64,000 bases of DNA from NCBI GenBank assembly GCA_019914995.1, contig CM034126.1:13645001-13709000 (forward strand), written 5' to 3'. The notes below the pieces were generated by a model that made no database searches, was not told the origin of the DNA, and saw nothing but the letters and a program-made list of their open reading frames with translations. A program made the position numbers and the translations under genes. This DNA is from Acanthochlamys bracteata (Eukaryota > Streptophyta > Magnoliopsida > Pandanales > Velloziaceae). Below are positions 48,481 to 60,539 of this stretch, piece by piece. Every line of letters begins with the position of its first letter. The stretch's first letter is position 1.

Positions 48481-48880
48481 AAATTTTATATGGTAAAAAA
48501 TTCAGACTCAAATATGTATATTTAAAAATATTAGTTATATCTCTTTTATAACTTATCTATTTTATAATTTTATTTTCTTCTAATTCTAGTTTATTTAAAT
48601 ATTTTTATTATAAATTTTCGTTGTTATTATTATTATTGATTGTGGTAATATCATGATAGCGATATTTTAATTTTTACTGTGATTATTATTGGTGATGTTA
48701 TTGATAATAATATCATAGTAAAAGTACTCTAATTTTTTGCTATAATTGCTGCTACTATTATTGTTACACAAGAAATACATTATCTAGATTCATATGCCCT
48801 CTTATATAAAGGTGGTAATATCCATATATGTGATATGTCTTGCATGCAAAAACTCCTAGGAAGTACCAATTCTCAAAAAG

Positions 48881-51800
48881 CCAACAAACAGGACCAGAGC
48901 GAAGAGATGCTTAGGAGTTTATTAAAAAAAAAAACTCTAAAACAAAAAATATTTGAAAAATTTTTATAAAATAAATTATACTTTATATTATCTAAAATTT
49001 AATAATAATAAAATTTTATGAAATAAAATATTTTTGTACTTTTTAAATACTTTAAAATTTTTATAAAATATATAAAAAATTTATTAAGAAATGATAATAA
49101 AATGTTTGAAAGAAAAAAGTTCAAAAATACTACCAAACATCACCTGAAAGAGAGAGAGAGAGAGAGAGAGAGGGAGGTCCATTTGGAGTTTGTCTTTCTG
49201 ATGCTTGATGCTGTGGGACAACAGCGATGTTTTTATGCAAGCAATGAGGGGAATGAAAGCTGGTGAGAGTGAGGAGTTTGACGGGAGAGGGCAAACTTCC
49301 ATCTCCATCGGCCGGAAACAACGGGCGGTGAGTGTCCCTTTCCCTCACTCCCAGGGGACAATCCCTGTCCCCCACAAAGTTACCAAGTTGAACATTTGCT
49401 CAAGTCCTGTTAAAACTCCTGTACAGGGTTTACGGTGAAAAGTGTTTCTCCATTTTCAAATCCAGCAAAGAATACTCCCAACTGCTAAGGAAAATATTAG
49501 ACTACCGGGTTACTAATAGAATCCTAAATCTATAAAAAGATAGTAGAACCAAGAAAATGCAACACAAAAAAGGAAAAACATTATTTATGGACATGCATGT
49601 AGCGGATATGGTAGAGGTAAGCTGCTTTGAATTGTATGGAACCAAAATCAACCAATCCACTTCATTGCTATTATGCTGCTTCCGAAGATGCATAACATGA
49701 TTTGACATTACGTTTCCAGCATAGCGGAAGTTCTTTCTATGAAATGAATGGACGAATGGGGTTTGTTCCACAGTCACTTCCAGTCTCCTCTAGCCCGGCA
49801 GTCATCCACTTGAAGAGTTGAAGTAGCACTGTCGAATAAAGTAGTATTGTCCCTGGGAAATTATTCCAAGAGCTTACCACGGGTTCAAATTCCGATCCAA
49901 ATTGGTTGTCTGGTTAAAGGTAACTTTCAAACATGAATTGAGTTGTTTTTCTCCCTAAAAGTATTAGACTAGTGCAAAATACAGAAGAACCATTTTTGTG
50001 AGATTAAACAGTTCTCGGAAAACTGGAACGAAACATGAAAGTTCAAGCATTACAACTGAACAATGCCACCACAAAAAATCCAAAAGCAGAAATTGGTGAT
50101 CATGTTAATTTGACTGTTGCCTGGGCTATATGTCGTACTTAGTGGTACTTCAACAATATTATTTAAAAAACAAATTTTAAAAAAAAAAAAGAAAAGAAAA
50201 ACATAAAGAAGTCTTCCTCATTATGATAAAAAAACACTAATTCAAGATGACCGGCTTCTGTTGAAACAACCTTAGCGTCAAAATACAAGTCTTACTAATC
50301 CAAGCTACCTATTGGCAACTTAAGCAACACCCTGCCCCACACAAACAAGAAATAATCGTAGGAAGAAATGAAGAAGATCTAGGAATTGATTTGGTTGACT
50401 TAGTTAGAAACTAAAGTCTGGATATTTGTTCCTACTTCAATTAAATAATCTAAAATAAGAGCCTTGGGTAGATTTTCAATCATGCTGTTTTCAAATGTTC
50501 TTATCAACAGAAATCTACCGCAAATGCCTAGAGTTTTGACATCCACGGGTTTGTGTCTCTATCCATTGAATTGGAAACCCATGATTGTTATTTTGTCACA
50601 GCTCATCCAATTGGTACACTTATGTAGACCCTCTTTTCTCTGAATCTATGTCAAACATCAAGTTGCAATATAGCACATAAACATGAGTGAAACATGAGGC
50701 CAGGCATTGAATTTACATAACAAAGGAATAAGATGTATTCTGGATGCATGATGAAAATGTATATTTCGAAGCTCAGATGAGATTGTGTAGTCGATTCTAT
50801 GAAACCAGCTTTACTATTTTTCCTAGCAAAACCAATAGAGAACACATAGGGTAGAAGACACCACTGTGTTGGAAACTCTACTCAGATCTCACTTACTTGG
50901 CCTCAATGAATTGGAGAAGTCCCTTGTGGAAGAAGTTCATTGCATTAAAATGTGGAGAACACTAGATATCACCCGCCAGTGCAGGAAAGAGATTTTAACC
51001 TCTCAATGATTGGAAAGTAAATGGCAAACTATGGTCCAAATACTGACCTTCTAGTTTATATTGATACATCGGCACTCTTATCAGCTATATTGATCACCAT
51101 CCCTATGCTACTAGTCTCTCAAACTGATAAGATAAGGCTACAAATTACCACTTTGATAAAGCAAGAGTGCATTTTCCCATACCTGTCACTTCATTGCTGC
51201 AAAAAGCACAAAAAAAGATTTGAATAAATTCTAAGCAGGTACTAGCAAACTAATCGTGAATCAACCATGTCAATTAATTAACAAGCTTTGATAATATAGC
51301 GGTAGTCACACATGAAACTAAAATAAAAGATGGCATCTTAGATGGTTGGAAGCAACAAAAACCAATGATAGGTGCAGTTCTTGGTTACCCGGCAAAACAA
51401 ACCTAATGCCATCAATATTCTTAGGAAATTAAGGTTTGAGTATGAAAATCTGAGAGGACATTATGTTTACCAAATTATAAATCACTGTTCCCTAATGGAG
51501 ACCAATGACTGGAAGCTTGTGCCTCAACTAGATCTGTGCGACAACTTTGCTGGCAACATAATTGTGCTGACAAACATCATACTAACTCTTTGGAGAAGCA
51601 GCAGATAAGAAGTAGCTGCGATCAAGTGGTGTGAGTTGGCACGCAACTGAGTCCAGCATGATGTGGTCAATTAGACGTGTTAGCCTAAATCGACAATCTT
51701 CTAAGTTCTGATGGATTAAGGGCACTTTTAAGACTCCAGTTTTATGGAAACAATAGCTTCAGCATCACATCTTTCTTATATACACAACATTTAAGCCCCA

Positions 51801-52154
51801 AACTTAACATGGTTCAGGGTAAGTACTTTACACCTAACCTTTATCATTCTCATGGAGCTATTAGTGTATAACTAGCAACAGGGAACAAAATGCGTTATGA
51901 TTTATGTATTTGCCCTCGAAATAAGGTTTTAACCTTCTACACAATTATTGGCCTCATAAATTGTTCTGCATGTACATATAGAAATACTTTTCACTAGAGC
52001 AAATTATCCATCTTTCTGCCTGGAAATTAAGTCAGGAAACAAGGAAGATTTACACGTTAGTTAAAATACATACTAAAATACAAGAGCAGTGTGCTAGATA
52101 TAAAACATGTTAAGCTCTAATAAGATGTACCTAGGGAGAAGTGCCACCAAAACT
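48881..52154. other. Intergenic region downstream of the methyltransferase gene
   Basis: No gene is supported. An A/T-run module lies at about 48910-49085, followed by an (AG)12 tract. Short open frames around the AG tract and 49200-49780 have no family features. The stretch 50170-52150 has moderate AT content and may include the methyltransferase 3' untranslated region or unannotated non-coding transcripts. A GGGTTCAAATTCC word near 49890 resembles a Pol III B box but no tRNA fold could be made. Confidence 0.45.
49149..49172 (+). repeat. (AG)12 microsatellite
   Basis: Twelve perfect AG units lie between an A/T-run module and GC-richer sequence. Overlapping minus-strand open frames with Ser-Leu runs are a by-product of this tract. 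Confidence 0.85.
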
Positions 52155-55100
52155 TCATGAAGGCTTCTGAAACTTGCCATGGACCCAAACCCTTTCCATT
52201 TTCTTCCACGACCGACGGTTCACTGACTTCACACAACAATATTCAAGTTCCAACTGCACATAAAGGAGTGAACAATGAGCAAAAGATATGTGCTAGTAAT
52301 ACAAGTGTAAAGACAACCTACTTTTGCCTTTTTTTAACTATAATTCAAAAAGCATGTTGAAGTAAGCCAAAATCATTTCGATCAAGACATGAGGTCCATG
52401 AAGAATAAAAGCTGGCAGCTTCTAAATGTAAGAATCATTCTTCTAGTAGTTCATGGAGTAGATAAAGTTATCCCATTTCTGAAGCTACCTTTATGTCCTT
52501 TAAATTTAACTCATACAATAAAAACTTTGAAGAGCATGAATGATCTACATGGACTTCTGGATCTATTCATCATACTGCCAGAAACAATCTAGCAGTCTAG
52601 GATGAGAAGTTTTTAACCTCAGGTAGTGCAAAATTATTTCCCAAATTGCAGCAAATATGCACCATCTTCAACTACATTAGTGTGCAAGTTTGTTATGATC
52701 ACATTACTAGCATTCAAAAGCACAAGGATGAGATGAGATAAACTTGCTACCGCAAAAGGATCCATAAGACTGCATATTTTGGAATAAGAAATGGAAACTA
52801 TCTTTATACGGTACCTCGATAAAGCCAGCACTAAGAAAGAGAGCTCTTGCACTTTCCAATGAGAAAAAGTACGAGAGAGTTCCATCCAATCGCCTGTATT
52901 CTTGAAAACCTACCTTTTGTTCTGGCGGAAATCGCAGCATTGTCATGTCATAAAGGCCTACAAATCACGCATCAAGGAAAGATAATGCGATCAATCAAAG
53001 AAAAGAATGAACTAGCAATACAAAGCTGCACTACAACCATTATATGGAAGATTAAACACTCTTGCATCAAATTTTTTACCATAATCTCTAAACAAAAGCA
53101 TGCCTTCCGGCTTCAAGACAGAGAAGCACTCAGCAATAACAAAAGACATATTGTGAAAGGGAACCGCTGATAGAGTGAAAACCTGAAAACAATACCAATG
53201 ATACAAAGCATCTGTTTAATTACCAGAAACATTTCTATTCCAATTTAATTATTTAGAGATAAATAAATCTATAGTTAATATTCATACAATTGTTAAAATC
53301 ATCTGAAATGAATTGCCAAAACACTTTCAGTCCACTGATTCTTACGAAGCAACCAATATTACCAGCAAGCATTATACAGCATTTTGTAAGGTAAAAATAG
53401 GCCACTCATGGATGACAATAATAATAATGAACTACCCCCATCCACTTTTGAAGAAATTCACATACTTTCCAAAATTGTAAGAGCAGGAAGAAATATTCCA
53501 CTCTGCTATTCTAACAAGCCTACCTTGACATTTTAGAAAGCATAGTCAATTGCACATCTGTCAACAAGTACTCACATCTCCAATTTGCGTCTGATTATAG
53601 CTGTTAAAATTTATTATCTTTCATGTGAAAAACCATATCAAAATATAGATTTGAAGCAGGTTGCCAAAAGTCATGAAATGGTTTCTAGCAATCACATACC
53701 AAGGTAACAAAATCAACACCACCAATACAACAATCAGTTTCACTGATGGGTGATAATTCATTTGATTTCACGATGCCTTTCTCTTTATCACCTAGAAAAA
53801 ATGGAGACAAGCATTGATTTATTGTATCTCTACAACAACTCTGAATTTCATCACTAATGCAGCTTTCAAAGTAAAGAACCTGTTTCTATGGCCCTTTTAT
53901 TGTAACCTTCCTGACATAATCTGCAGAACAACCAACATGGAAAATGGTTCAGGGAGAAGTTCAGTACAAACGGATGGAACCGTTGTTTAAGTGAGGCAAC
54001 ATTGGCAGCAGCCAAAATCTCTTGTGCTTTTTCAAGGACATCAGGACTACAGTCGCAAGCGTACACTGTGATGCTATCTTTCAATCTGTTAGAAGTATAA
54101 GGTTGATACAAGCACATGTAAAACACGATTAGGACATCACTCAAATCTAAGCAAAATGCTTCTTTTTCTAACTGCAGTTATAACGTTACTCATGTAAGAA
54201 TCAAATGCCACTAACTAATATATAGTAAGTGAAAATACAAAATGGTTCATCAGACTTTGACACAACTGCAATGGAGATATGTTAACTGATTATTTAAAGT
54301 GATGAATTCTTTGACTAACAGAATCTTTCTCTTTCTGATATTGAAATAAACCACATCAACAACGTTATCTTCATAAAAATTAGGCGAGTTTTTCAAAAAT
54401 TTTATGATCTGGCAGTTAAAGTTTCAAGCAACTATATAGTAAAAGAAACAGAAAATAGGTTAAGTTTTGTCCTTCAACTGCTAGTAGCATGAATACCACT
54501 ATATTAGAATTCTATTTCAGGATTGTTTTCTAATTGAAAGAATTGCTAGACAGACAAGGAACAAAATGGATAGACAATGAGAATTACGGACCAACTCCCA
54601 GAATAAGCTTAAGCAGAAAGAAGCACATGAGATTGGATGCCTTACCTTAGTATCGGGAGAACAGTACTCCCACTTCCACACCCTACTTCCAAAACTTTAG
54701 CAGAGTTATTTGAATTAATTAGTTCAGGGAACTCCTTCTTTAAGTATCTCCTTTCCTGTTAAATTGTGTAAAAAAACACTACAATATGAAAGCGCATTTC
54801 AGTGAAGTGTATTTCTTATTGCTATAGTTTTATCGAATGGTTCATATAACAAACCAATTATTCAGATTTTTCGACGACTCAACAACCTTTCCACAACTTA
54901 ATGTTGAAAGACAAGCGGTATCCAACCTAGCTCGTAGGCCCCCTTTTTGTGCCATTTACTGAGTTAACTTTCTTTTCAGGTAAACCGAGCTAGTTTAGTC
55001 TGTAAGAGAGGTTAACTCTTCATTTCAAAAGAATGCGTTTGAGAAATTTTAGTTAGGTTTATTAGAAAGAGGTTACAATTCATGTTCTTTTGAATGTATT

Positions 55101-55785
55101 AGACCAGTTGATTCAAAGTCTACATTTATCATGATGCCTTTAACCAAAATATTGTAAATATCGAAAAAAAATGAATTGAAGATGGACAAACAATGCTAAC
55201 TCTTTTCACTCTCTTATTTTAACGCGTAGCTTTTTGGATTTAGATGAGAAGGAGTAACTACTAAAGGAAAAAATTTTAGAATTTCAATTACATCATTTAT
55301 CTATCTAACTCTCCTTCTCATTTTTCTTCATTTTTTAAAGAGTTAGCAGGTTAAACCCGCAAAACCCGAGGTTAACCGCGCAAAACCAGCAAACCTCGGG
55401 TTTTAACCCTGTAAAATAATGGGGCCTAAGAGTGTTTGCAATCAGCAACCAATATTTTATCAATGCCATAGCAAATCTATACATGCATCTACAGATCTGA
55501 ACAGAGAAATCCGAGAGAGAGAGAGAGACACAGAGAGAGTGCGAGAGAAGGATTCAAGACCTTGAAGAACTTTCCTGCGGAGTGGCGACGATGGAAGCGG
55601 CGCCACGCGTCAGCATCTGCTTCGTCGGCGACGGATAAAGACGGCGAAAAGGAGAGAGAAGAATCAGGTTTAGGATTAGAATCGAAATGGTAGAGAAGAT
55701 TGGGATTCGATTCAACGGCACGGCTGAGATCTTCCCAATCGAAGTCTCTACAATGGTACTCTGCTTCTTCCCGCTCTTCCGCCAT
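52155..55785 (-). CDS. METTL2/METTL6-like tRNA N3-methylcytidine methyltransferase (325 aa)
   Basis: Seven exons on the minus strand join in frame: 55785-55561, 54755-54646, 54085-53880, 53791-53700, 53182-53080, 52957-52815 and 52253-52155. The start at 55785 (MAEEREEAEYHC) is chosen over an in-frame ATG 33 codons earlier because the upstream part looks like leader. AWRRFHRRHSAGKFFKERRY corresponds to the family's SAM-domain entry. VLEVGCGSGSTVLPIL (about 96-111) is class I SAM-binding motif I, YACDCSPDVLEKA is the acidic-loop motif, and VFTLSAVPF, CFSVLKPEGMLLFRDYG and YFFSLESARALFLSAGF complete the fold. The C-terminus RVWVHGKFQKP is family-typical. METTL2/6/Trm140-type enzymes make m3C at position 32 of tRNA-Thr, -Ser or -Arg in the cytosol. 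Which tRNAs this one serves is not readable. Length is normal for the METTL6 type. Confidence 0.87.
54937..55426. mobile_element. Inverted-repeat element in the first intron of the methyltransferase gene
   Basis: The left end GGCCCCC and the right end GGGGCC are mirrored, each bordered by TA. The zones just inside contain mirrored GAGTTAAC and GGTTAAC words and GGGTTAAACCCG-like motifs. The 490-bp interior is non-coding. A Tourist-like origin is possible (TAR borders), but the short ends make the class uncertain. It fills more than half of the 805-bp intron. Confidence 0.35.
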
Positions 55786-57133
55786 TGCTATTTGATCGTG
55801 TTTTTTTGTCTCACAACGCAAACCAAGCACTTGTGATTCTCTGTTTCTAAGGAAATTGAAGGACAATGGGTTTGGGCTTATCATAACATTTAAAGGCCGA
55901 ATTTATTAGGTTGGTCTAAGGCAGCAATGCTCTATTAACAATACTCTATGGGCCGCCATGGGCTTACTTATTTATATCTTAACGATTATGTGAAGAAAAT
56001 CGTGCCCGCAATTTCTTACTTAAAGGTGTCGCACTAATAAATTCCTTTTTAAAATAATTTTCTTATCGTGTGCTCTTTCTTATTAAGTTATTATTACCGG
56101 TTTCAAACTTGAAGCGTTTAGATTTTGATTGTTCTTCGCTTGACCACATTGTTCTTTTAACTTCTATTTCAATTATTCAAGATTTTGGACGTGCTTGAAA
56201 TACTAATAAGCATTAATAAAATAGAGTGATCATGCACTTCTTTAAAAGGCAAGTGTATTTGGATGAGAATAGTATTGTTTTGTTCCATCAGTTATGCTTC
56301 TTCTTCCGTAAAGAAATAACGGTATATAATCCGATTTATAAATTTAATTCGAAGTTGATTCATTAAATTAAATTTGGTGCATGCAAAATTAATTTCGATA
56401 AACTTTGGTTAGGTGCGAATTAAATCAAAATTGACTCACTTAATTATAAATTTATTTATATAATATATATTAAATAATAATTATATAATATTTAAAATAA
56501 TTATATTAAATTTTAATTTATATTATATACATATTTTTTATTTAGCTTATTTTGACTAATTTTTAATATATATATATATTACCAAACATAATATTTCTAT
56601 TTTAAATATATGATACATAATAATTTTAACTATATTTTTAAAAATGAAATTCTATTGTTCTCATTTTATAAAAATAATTAGATTCAAATTTAATTCAATT
56701 ATTAAATAAATTAAATTATAATTAATAATTTTTTAATCATATAAATATATAAATTAAATTAAAATTAAATAATTTTAATTAAATTATCATATAAATCGAT
56801 CAGAATAATTCGACCTATATCCTCCCTTGACTTCTCTGCATGTTGTTTCATAGCGATAGATTCTCTTCATCTACTCCATTTAACACTAGAGTCAAAGCTA
56901 CAGCTTTAGCTTAGCTCCAGGACAACGACAAAGTCCATCTGATGCCAAGACAAAGATGATCAAGACAGACTGACGGCGGTCGCCAACGTTCGACCTATCT
57001 TACATTATGTATATGCCGTGCTATATAATTAAGATATAGGCCAAATTAATTTGTGTTTAAATGCGAAGAATTAGTTAATTAATCCTTCTCGAGCAAAGCA
57101 AAGCAAAGCGTTCACCTTCTCCACTGGCCTCCA
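55786..57133. other. Divergent intergenic region between methyltransferase and zinc-finger genes
   Basis: The 100-200 bp nearest 55786 are leader or promoter of the minus-strand methyltransferase. From about 56320 to 56815 the sequence is a degenerate AT-rich repeat. Phrases such as AAATTAAATTAAAATTAAA, ATCATATAAAT and CGATCAGAATAATTCGACC recall the right half of the hAT element at 46514-47356. It may be a very old relative. No gene is seen. Confidence 0.4.
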
Positions 57134-57140
57134 TATATAA
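57134..57140 (+). promoter_or_regulatory. Candidate TATA box of the TAC1-like zinc-finger gene
   Basis: TATATAA lies 62 bp upstream of the ATG at 57202. It would place transcription start near 57165 and leave a leader of about 35 nt. A second TATATATA at about 57162 is too close to the ATG to be the main box. Confidence 0.4.
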
Positions 57141-57201
57141 TTTTACGATCAGTGAATCTTGTATATATAGTGCAATCAATCTTCAATTACTTAGTTTCAA
57201 G

Positions 57202-57639
57202 ATGAATATCACAAGTAGTAATAGTAAGCTCTCAAAGGTGAACAACAACAACAATGAAGCAGAATCATCGCCGCAAAACAACAACAATTCTCGAGGCGTC
57301 GCCCGGTTCTACGACTGTGTGTTCTGCAAGATGGGTTTCACTACTGCACAGGCCCTAGGTGGTCATATGAACATTCACAGAAAAGACCGTGGCAAAATAC
57401 GGCACCGTAATAGTTCAAAGAAAGCTGGTGAAGAAGAAGATGCACCAAACTACGCTACGTTCTTTCCTGTATCACCATTGGGTAGTAGAGACCTGTGTGG
57501 AGGTGCTTACAATGGTTATGGTGAATCTTCAAGACGACAACCGCGAGAGCTCAGTCATTCTGGTGGCGCACAACTTCAGTTCAGGCATAGCGAGGAAGAT
57601 AATGAACCTGACTTGGAGCTCAGACTTGGCCATGCATGA
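57202..57639 (+). CDS. Single C2H2 (QALGGH) zinc-finger repressor, TAC1/SUPERMAN-like (145 aa)
   Basis: Intronless. One plant-type C2H2 finger at about residues 37-60 reads YDCVFC, then [11 protein letters not shown] (zinc ligands C39, C42, H55, H59), followed by the basic KDRGKIRHR. The N-terminus is Asn-rich (NNNNN and NNNN runs) and probably disordered. The C-terminus ends in an EAR repression motif DLELRLGHA (core 137-142), which recruits TOPLESS-type corepressors. SUPERMAN-family proteins of this layout are nuclear factors controlling cell division and organ boundaries. The [11 protein letters not shown] version is closest to TAC1-like members in my memory. The next gene on the same strand is a second finger of the family, 2.3 kb away. 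Their DNA and flanking sequences are not alike, so this is at best an ancient tandem pair. Confidence 0.85.
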   Translation: MNITSSNSKLSKVNNNNNEAESSPQNNNNSRGVARFYDCVFCKMGFTTAQALGGHMNIHRKDRGKIRHRNSSKKAGEEEDAPNYATFFPVSPLGSRDLCGGAYNGYGESSRRQPRELSHSGGAQLQFRHSEEDNEPDLELRLGHA

Positions 57640-59909
57640 GAGATGAAAAATCAGCCATGTCAATGTATTGAGAAAATTGATAATTTCTACGCGTTGCATT
57701 TTATAAGTGTTTCATAGGAAAATTTGCCTTAGTTTATTTTATTCTCTGTAAATGTAGGAGATGATTTTCCAGTAAAGAGTATAAGTAGCATTAATTAAGT
57801 AGTTGCATTTAATTTTGTTACACAAAACAGATGATAAAGAATTGAAGTGTACTACTTCACCCTATTGCCTTCTCTTTTGGTGTTCAAATCAAAGAACTCA
57901 GCAATGTTGAAACCTTTCATGTATTGATCTTCTAACAAATCCAGCAGACAAAAGAGTGAGCTCTTCTTCTTCTTATTGTTATTATTATTTCTGCTCTGCT
58001 TTGAATGACTTCACACAGATTGACACATCTCATGCTGTTGTTTCATTAAGAACAGGATTGAGTTTTAAGAAGAGACTGATGGAATGTTTTCTTAGTAGAG
58101 ATGACAGCTTCACCATTCATATATAAAAGCTCTTCACAGCATGGCTGATCACAAAAGCTTGCTCTATAGATTCTTCAGAGTCTACGTACGGCTAGAGCTA
58201 ACACTCTCATACATTACATAAAAATAAGCTTCAAGCTTGCTCTTTTGAATGATTTCAGTTTTCATCACTACATGCAAAAACAGCAATTGAGTGAGTTATA
58301 AGCAAGGAAAACCCTAACAAAGATGATCTCTGTGACATGCAATGCTTTGAAAATATAAGAAATTAAGCAAGCGCAAACAACTAGTACTGCAAACACTTGG
58401 ATAACATTGTCCTGTTAAACTAAAATTTGGGTCCCTTGACTATGTGATCTCTATGTTGCCCGTTCCACTTTGTGTCAACTCTGGTGAAAGCACAATCAAG
58501 TTCAACATTTTCGAATCATCAAAGCTTTCAAAACTGTGATCATGATCATGATGAATTTGCTAGCTCCTGCAGAATCTATAGCTTAGATCGTGTATATATA
58601 TATAGCAGTGAATGACATGAATCATGTTGTGTAAAGGTTACATCTATACTTAAAGAATTGATGCATTTGGAATCTCTATACATGTAAACGAGGGTATGTA
58701 GCGTTTGACAAAGCTTTCTAAAAAAATAATTTTTTAATTTTTTAGTTCATATTTTTAATATATTTTTTATAATTTTTTAGAAAATTTATTTAAAATTCTA
58801 AAAAATATAAAAAAAATTACATAATAAAATTTTATTATTATTTATTTAGTCAGAAAAATAGAGCTTATTTTTTTAAAGAATAAAAATATTTTTTATTTTA
58901 AAAAAAATTTTGTTTCAAAAGTACCTCCAAAACGCCTCTTAGATAGTAGATCTTTGTTGAATTGTTGTGTATGTACAAGAGGGGAACAATGAGTAGTGCA
59001 TATTCCATATTGATGTTGATACAATATTCACAAAAATCTACATATATACATAGGAGTTTAAAATGATCACTCTATTCTTATCACTTTAGTGACTCTTATT
59101 TGTTCTTATCGTTAGATTTATTTCGATAAACAATTAAGATTAGTATTAGAAGTGGGCAAAATACAAACGAGCAGATTGAATATGGCTGATTACAAAAAAG
59201 CTTGATTTATTCATGATCTGCATACCATACTAGATATCTACTTAGCTAGCTCTCCAATGTTCATATCTGTCTCTCGAATTCATAGCATATTTTAAATGTT
59301 CGAAATTTCACTTCTTTTGCCAAATTTGAAATTCTGAAAGTACATGTATTTTAATTATCTCTTAAACTAACGACTCCACTTTTATTTTACTATTCATAAA
59401 CTCGTCAATTTAATATTTAATATTCTATTTCACTTTCAATCCATTTTAAAATAGAATTAAAATAAAAAATATTTAATTTTATAAAATTCAGTTAAGTGTA
59501 TTTGAAATACGTACTTATATGCATGCCGATCCATCTCACGTGAGCTAAAGATATCGATGCTTAGAAGACAATGATCATATAAGTAAGAACAAAAATGGCG
59601 AGATCTTTCTAGTGTGTTGATTGCCAGGGTGCAACTTTGCTGTTAACCCTAATACCAAATATGGTAATAAAACATCTCTCTCCATCCTTTACTCTTATCT
59701 AGTAGCTTGCGATGGCAGAGAGAAACAAAAGCAAAAGAGAAAAAGAGAATAGGGATTTTCAGTTTTTGGGTTTTCTGTTCTGATGTTGATTTCCATTCCC
59801 ATCCCTCCATTACTCTTCTAGTCAGAATCATCACAATCTCTTATATGATTATATCTCTCTTCATCATCTCTCAAATTCCAACCTTGGAGAGAAAAGAATT
59901 AACAGATCA
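57640..59909. other. Intergenic region between the two zinc-finger genes
   Basis: No coding frame is supported. The first 150 bp or so are probably the 3' untranslated region of the upstream gene. A TTATTG/TTATTA simple stretch lies near 57970-57990. An A/T-run module with GCGTTT/AACGCC ends lies at about 58698-58938. The region 57840-58640 is less AT-rich and could hold regulatory DNA or a non-coding transcript, but no recognisable miRNA was found. The leader of the downstream gene is C/T-rich (59800-59909). Confidence 0.45.
58698..58938 (-). mobile_element. A/T-run MITE-like module
   Basis: The left side TAGCGTTTGACAAAGC and the right side, reverse-complemented AGGCGTTTTGGAGGT, are imperfect inverted repeats. 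The interior is the same succession of A and T runs (with ATTATTATTTATTT and AAAGAATAAAAATATTTTT) found reversed in the modules near 1367, 6190 and 40356. No clear target duplication is visible. Confidence 0.4.
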
Positions 59910-60539
59910 ATGAGATCAGGGGCAGAATTGGAGAGATCATATGGAAGCAAAGGATCAAGAGAACCATGGAAATTGACGACTACTGGGGCGACATATGGCG
60001 TTGGTGAGAGTTATTTCTTTGCAACTGCAGCAGTAGACCCTTTGAATGGTTACCTTGCAGGATTATCATGGCCACCAAGGTCATACACTTGCAGCTTCTG
60101 TGAAAGAGAGTTCCGGTCTGCTCAAGCTCTAGGAGGACACATGAATGTTCATAGAAAAGATAGAGCTCGTTTGAGACAATCATCGCCTCCGCCATGGGAA
60201 TCAACAACAAAAGCTTTTCCCTCTTCTGTTGATCACGATCGTCGTCCTTGCTGCATTATGCCTGATCTCAACCTTAGCCCTAACCAAAATTATCAACAGT
60301 ATTACTTCTGTTGCATGCCTGATCTCAACATTTCACCACCGCTGCCATGTTGCTGTAGTGATCACAATACCACTGAGATTAACACAGTCTTCGATGTTTT
60401 CCCTTCTTCTTCTTCGACGGCGTCAATTGAAACAGCGGTTGTTCCTCGGTTGGTGCTACCGAAGACTGATGATGTTGCTCTGAACGCTCCTTTGGCTAAA
60501 GCAAATTTGGATTTAGAGCTTCGTCTTGGTTTCATTTAG
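59910..60539 (+). CDS. SUPERMAN-family C2H2 zinc-finger repressor with three EAR-type motifs (209 aa)
   Basis: Intronless. The finger at about residues 54-90 reads [12 protein letters not shown], then [11 protein letters not shown] (zinc ligands C61, C64, H77, H81) and the basic KDRARLRQ, very close to SUPERMAN itself. Two DLNxxP-type EAR motifs follow (DLNLSP at 119-124 and DLNISP at 138-143), each in a CC-x-MPDLN setting, so they look like an internal duplication. The protein ends in a third EAR motif, DLELRLGFI (core 201-206). Such factors repress transcription in the nucleus, typically in flower or organ-boundary development. The start ATG at 59910 is the first in frame, and the C/T-rich leader before it is leader-like. 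RABBIT EARS/ZFP10/ZFP11-type identity is possible, but I do not assign a symbol. Confidence 0.88.
   Translation: MRSGAELERSYGSKGSREPWKLTTTGATYGVGESYFFATAAVDPLNGYLAGLSWPPRSYTCSFCEREFRSAQALGGHMNVHRKDRARLRQSSPPPWESTTKAFPSSVDHDRRPCCIMPDLNLSPNQNYQQYYFCCMPDLNISPPLPCCCSDHNTTEINTVFDVFPSSSSTASIETAVVPRLVLPKTDDVALNAPLAKANLDLELRLGFI

Larger units (their letters stand above)
44255..48880. other. AT-rich intergenic region with hAT-type elements
   Basis: No gene is supported. The first 300 bp are probably the AHL 3' untranslated region. From about 44900 to 46100 there are further A/T-run modules with GTGTTTA-like ends (about 44908-45250 and 45660-45870). The listed hAT element (46514-47356) and a truncated hAT relic (48144-48480) lie further right. 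The remainder is AT-rich sequence without structure I can name. Confidence 0.55.

Noticed and set aside
49084-49438. Small genes around the AG tract
   Set aside because: The frames overlap on both strands and depend on the microsatellite. No conserved features or splice context.
49800-49960. tRNA or tRNA-derived SINE, because of GGGTTCAAATTCC near 49890 and TAGCACTGTCG upstream
   Set aside because: No acceptor stem or cloverleaf could be formed and the A-box match is poor. At most it is an eroded SINE.
57840-58640. miRNA precursor between the zinc-finger genes
   Set aside because: No known conserved plant miRNA sequence and no clear stem-loop was recognised by eye.
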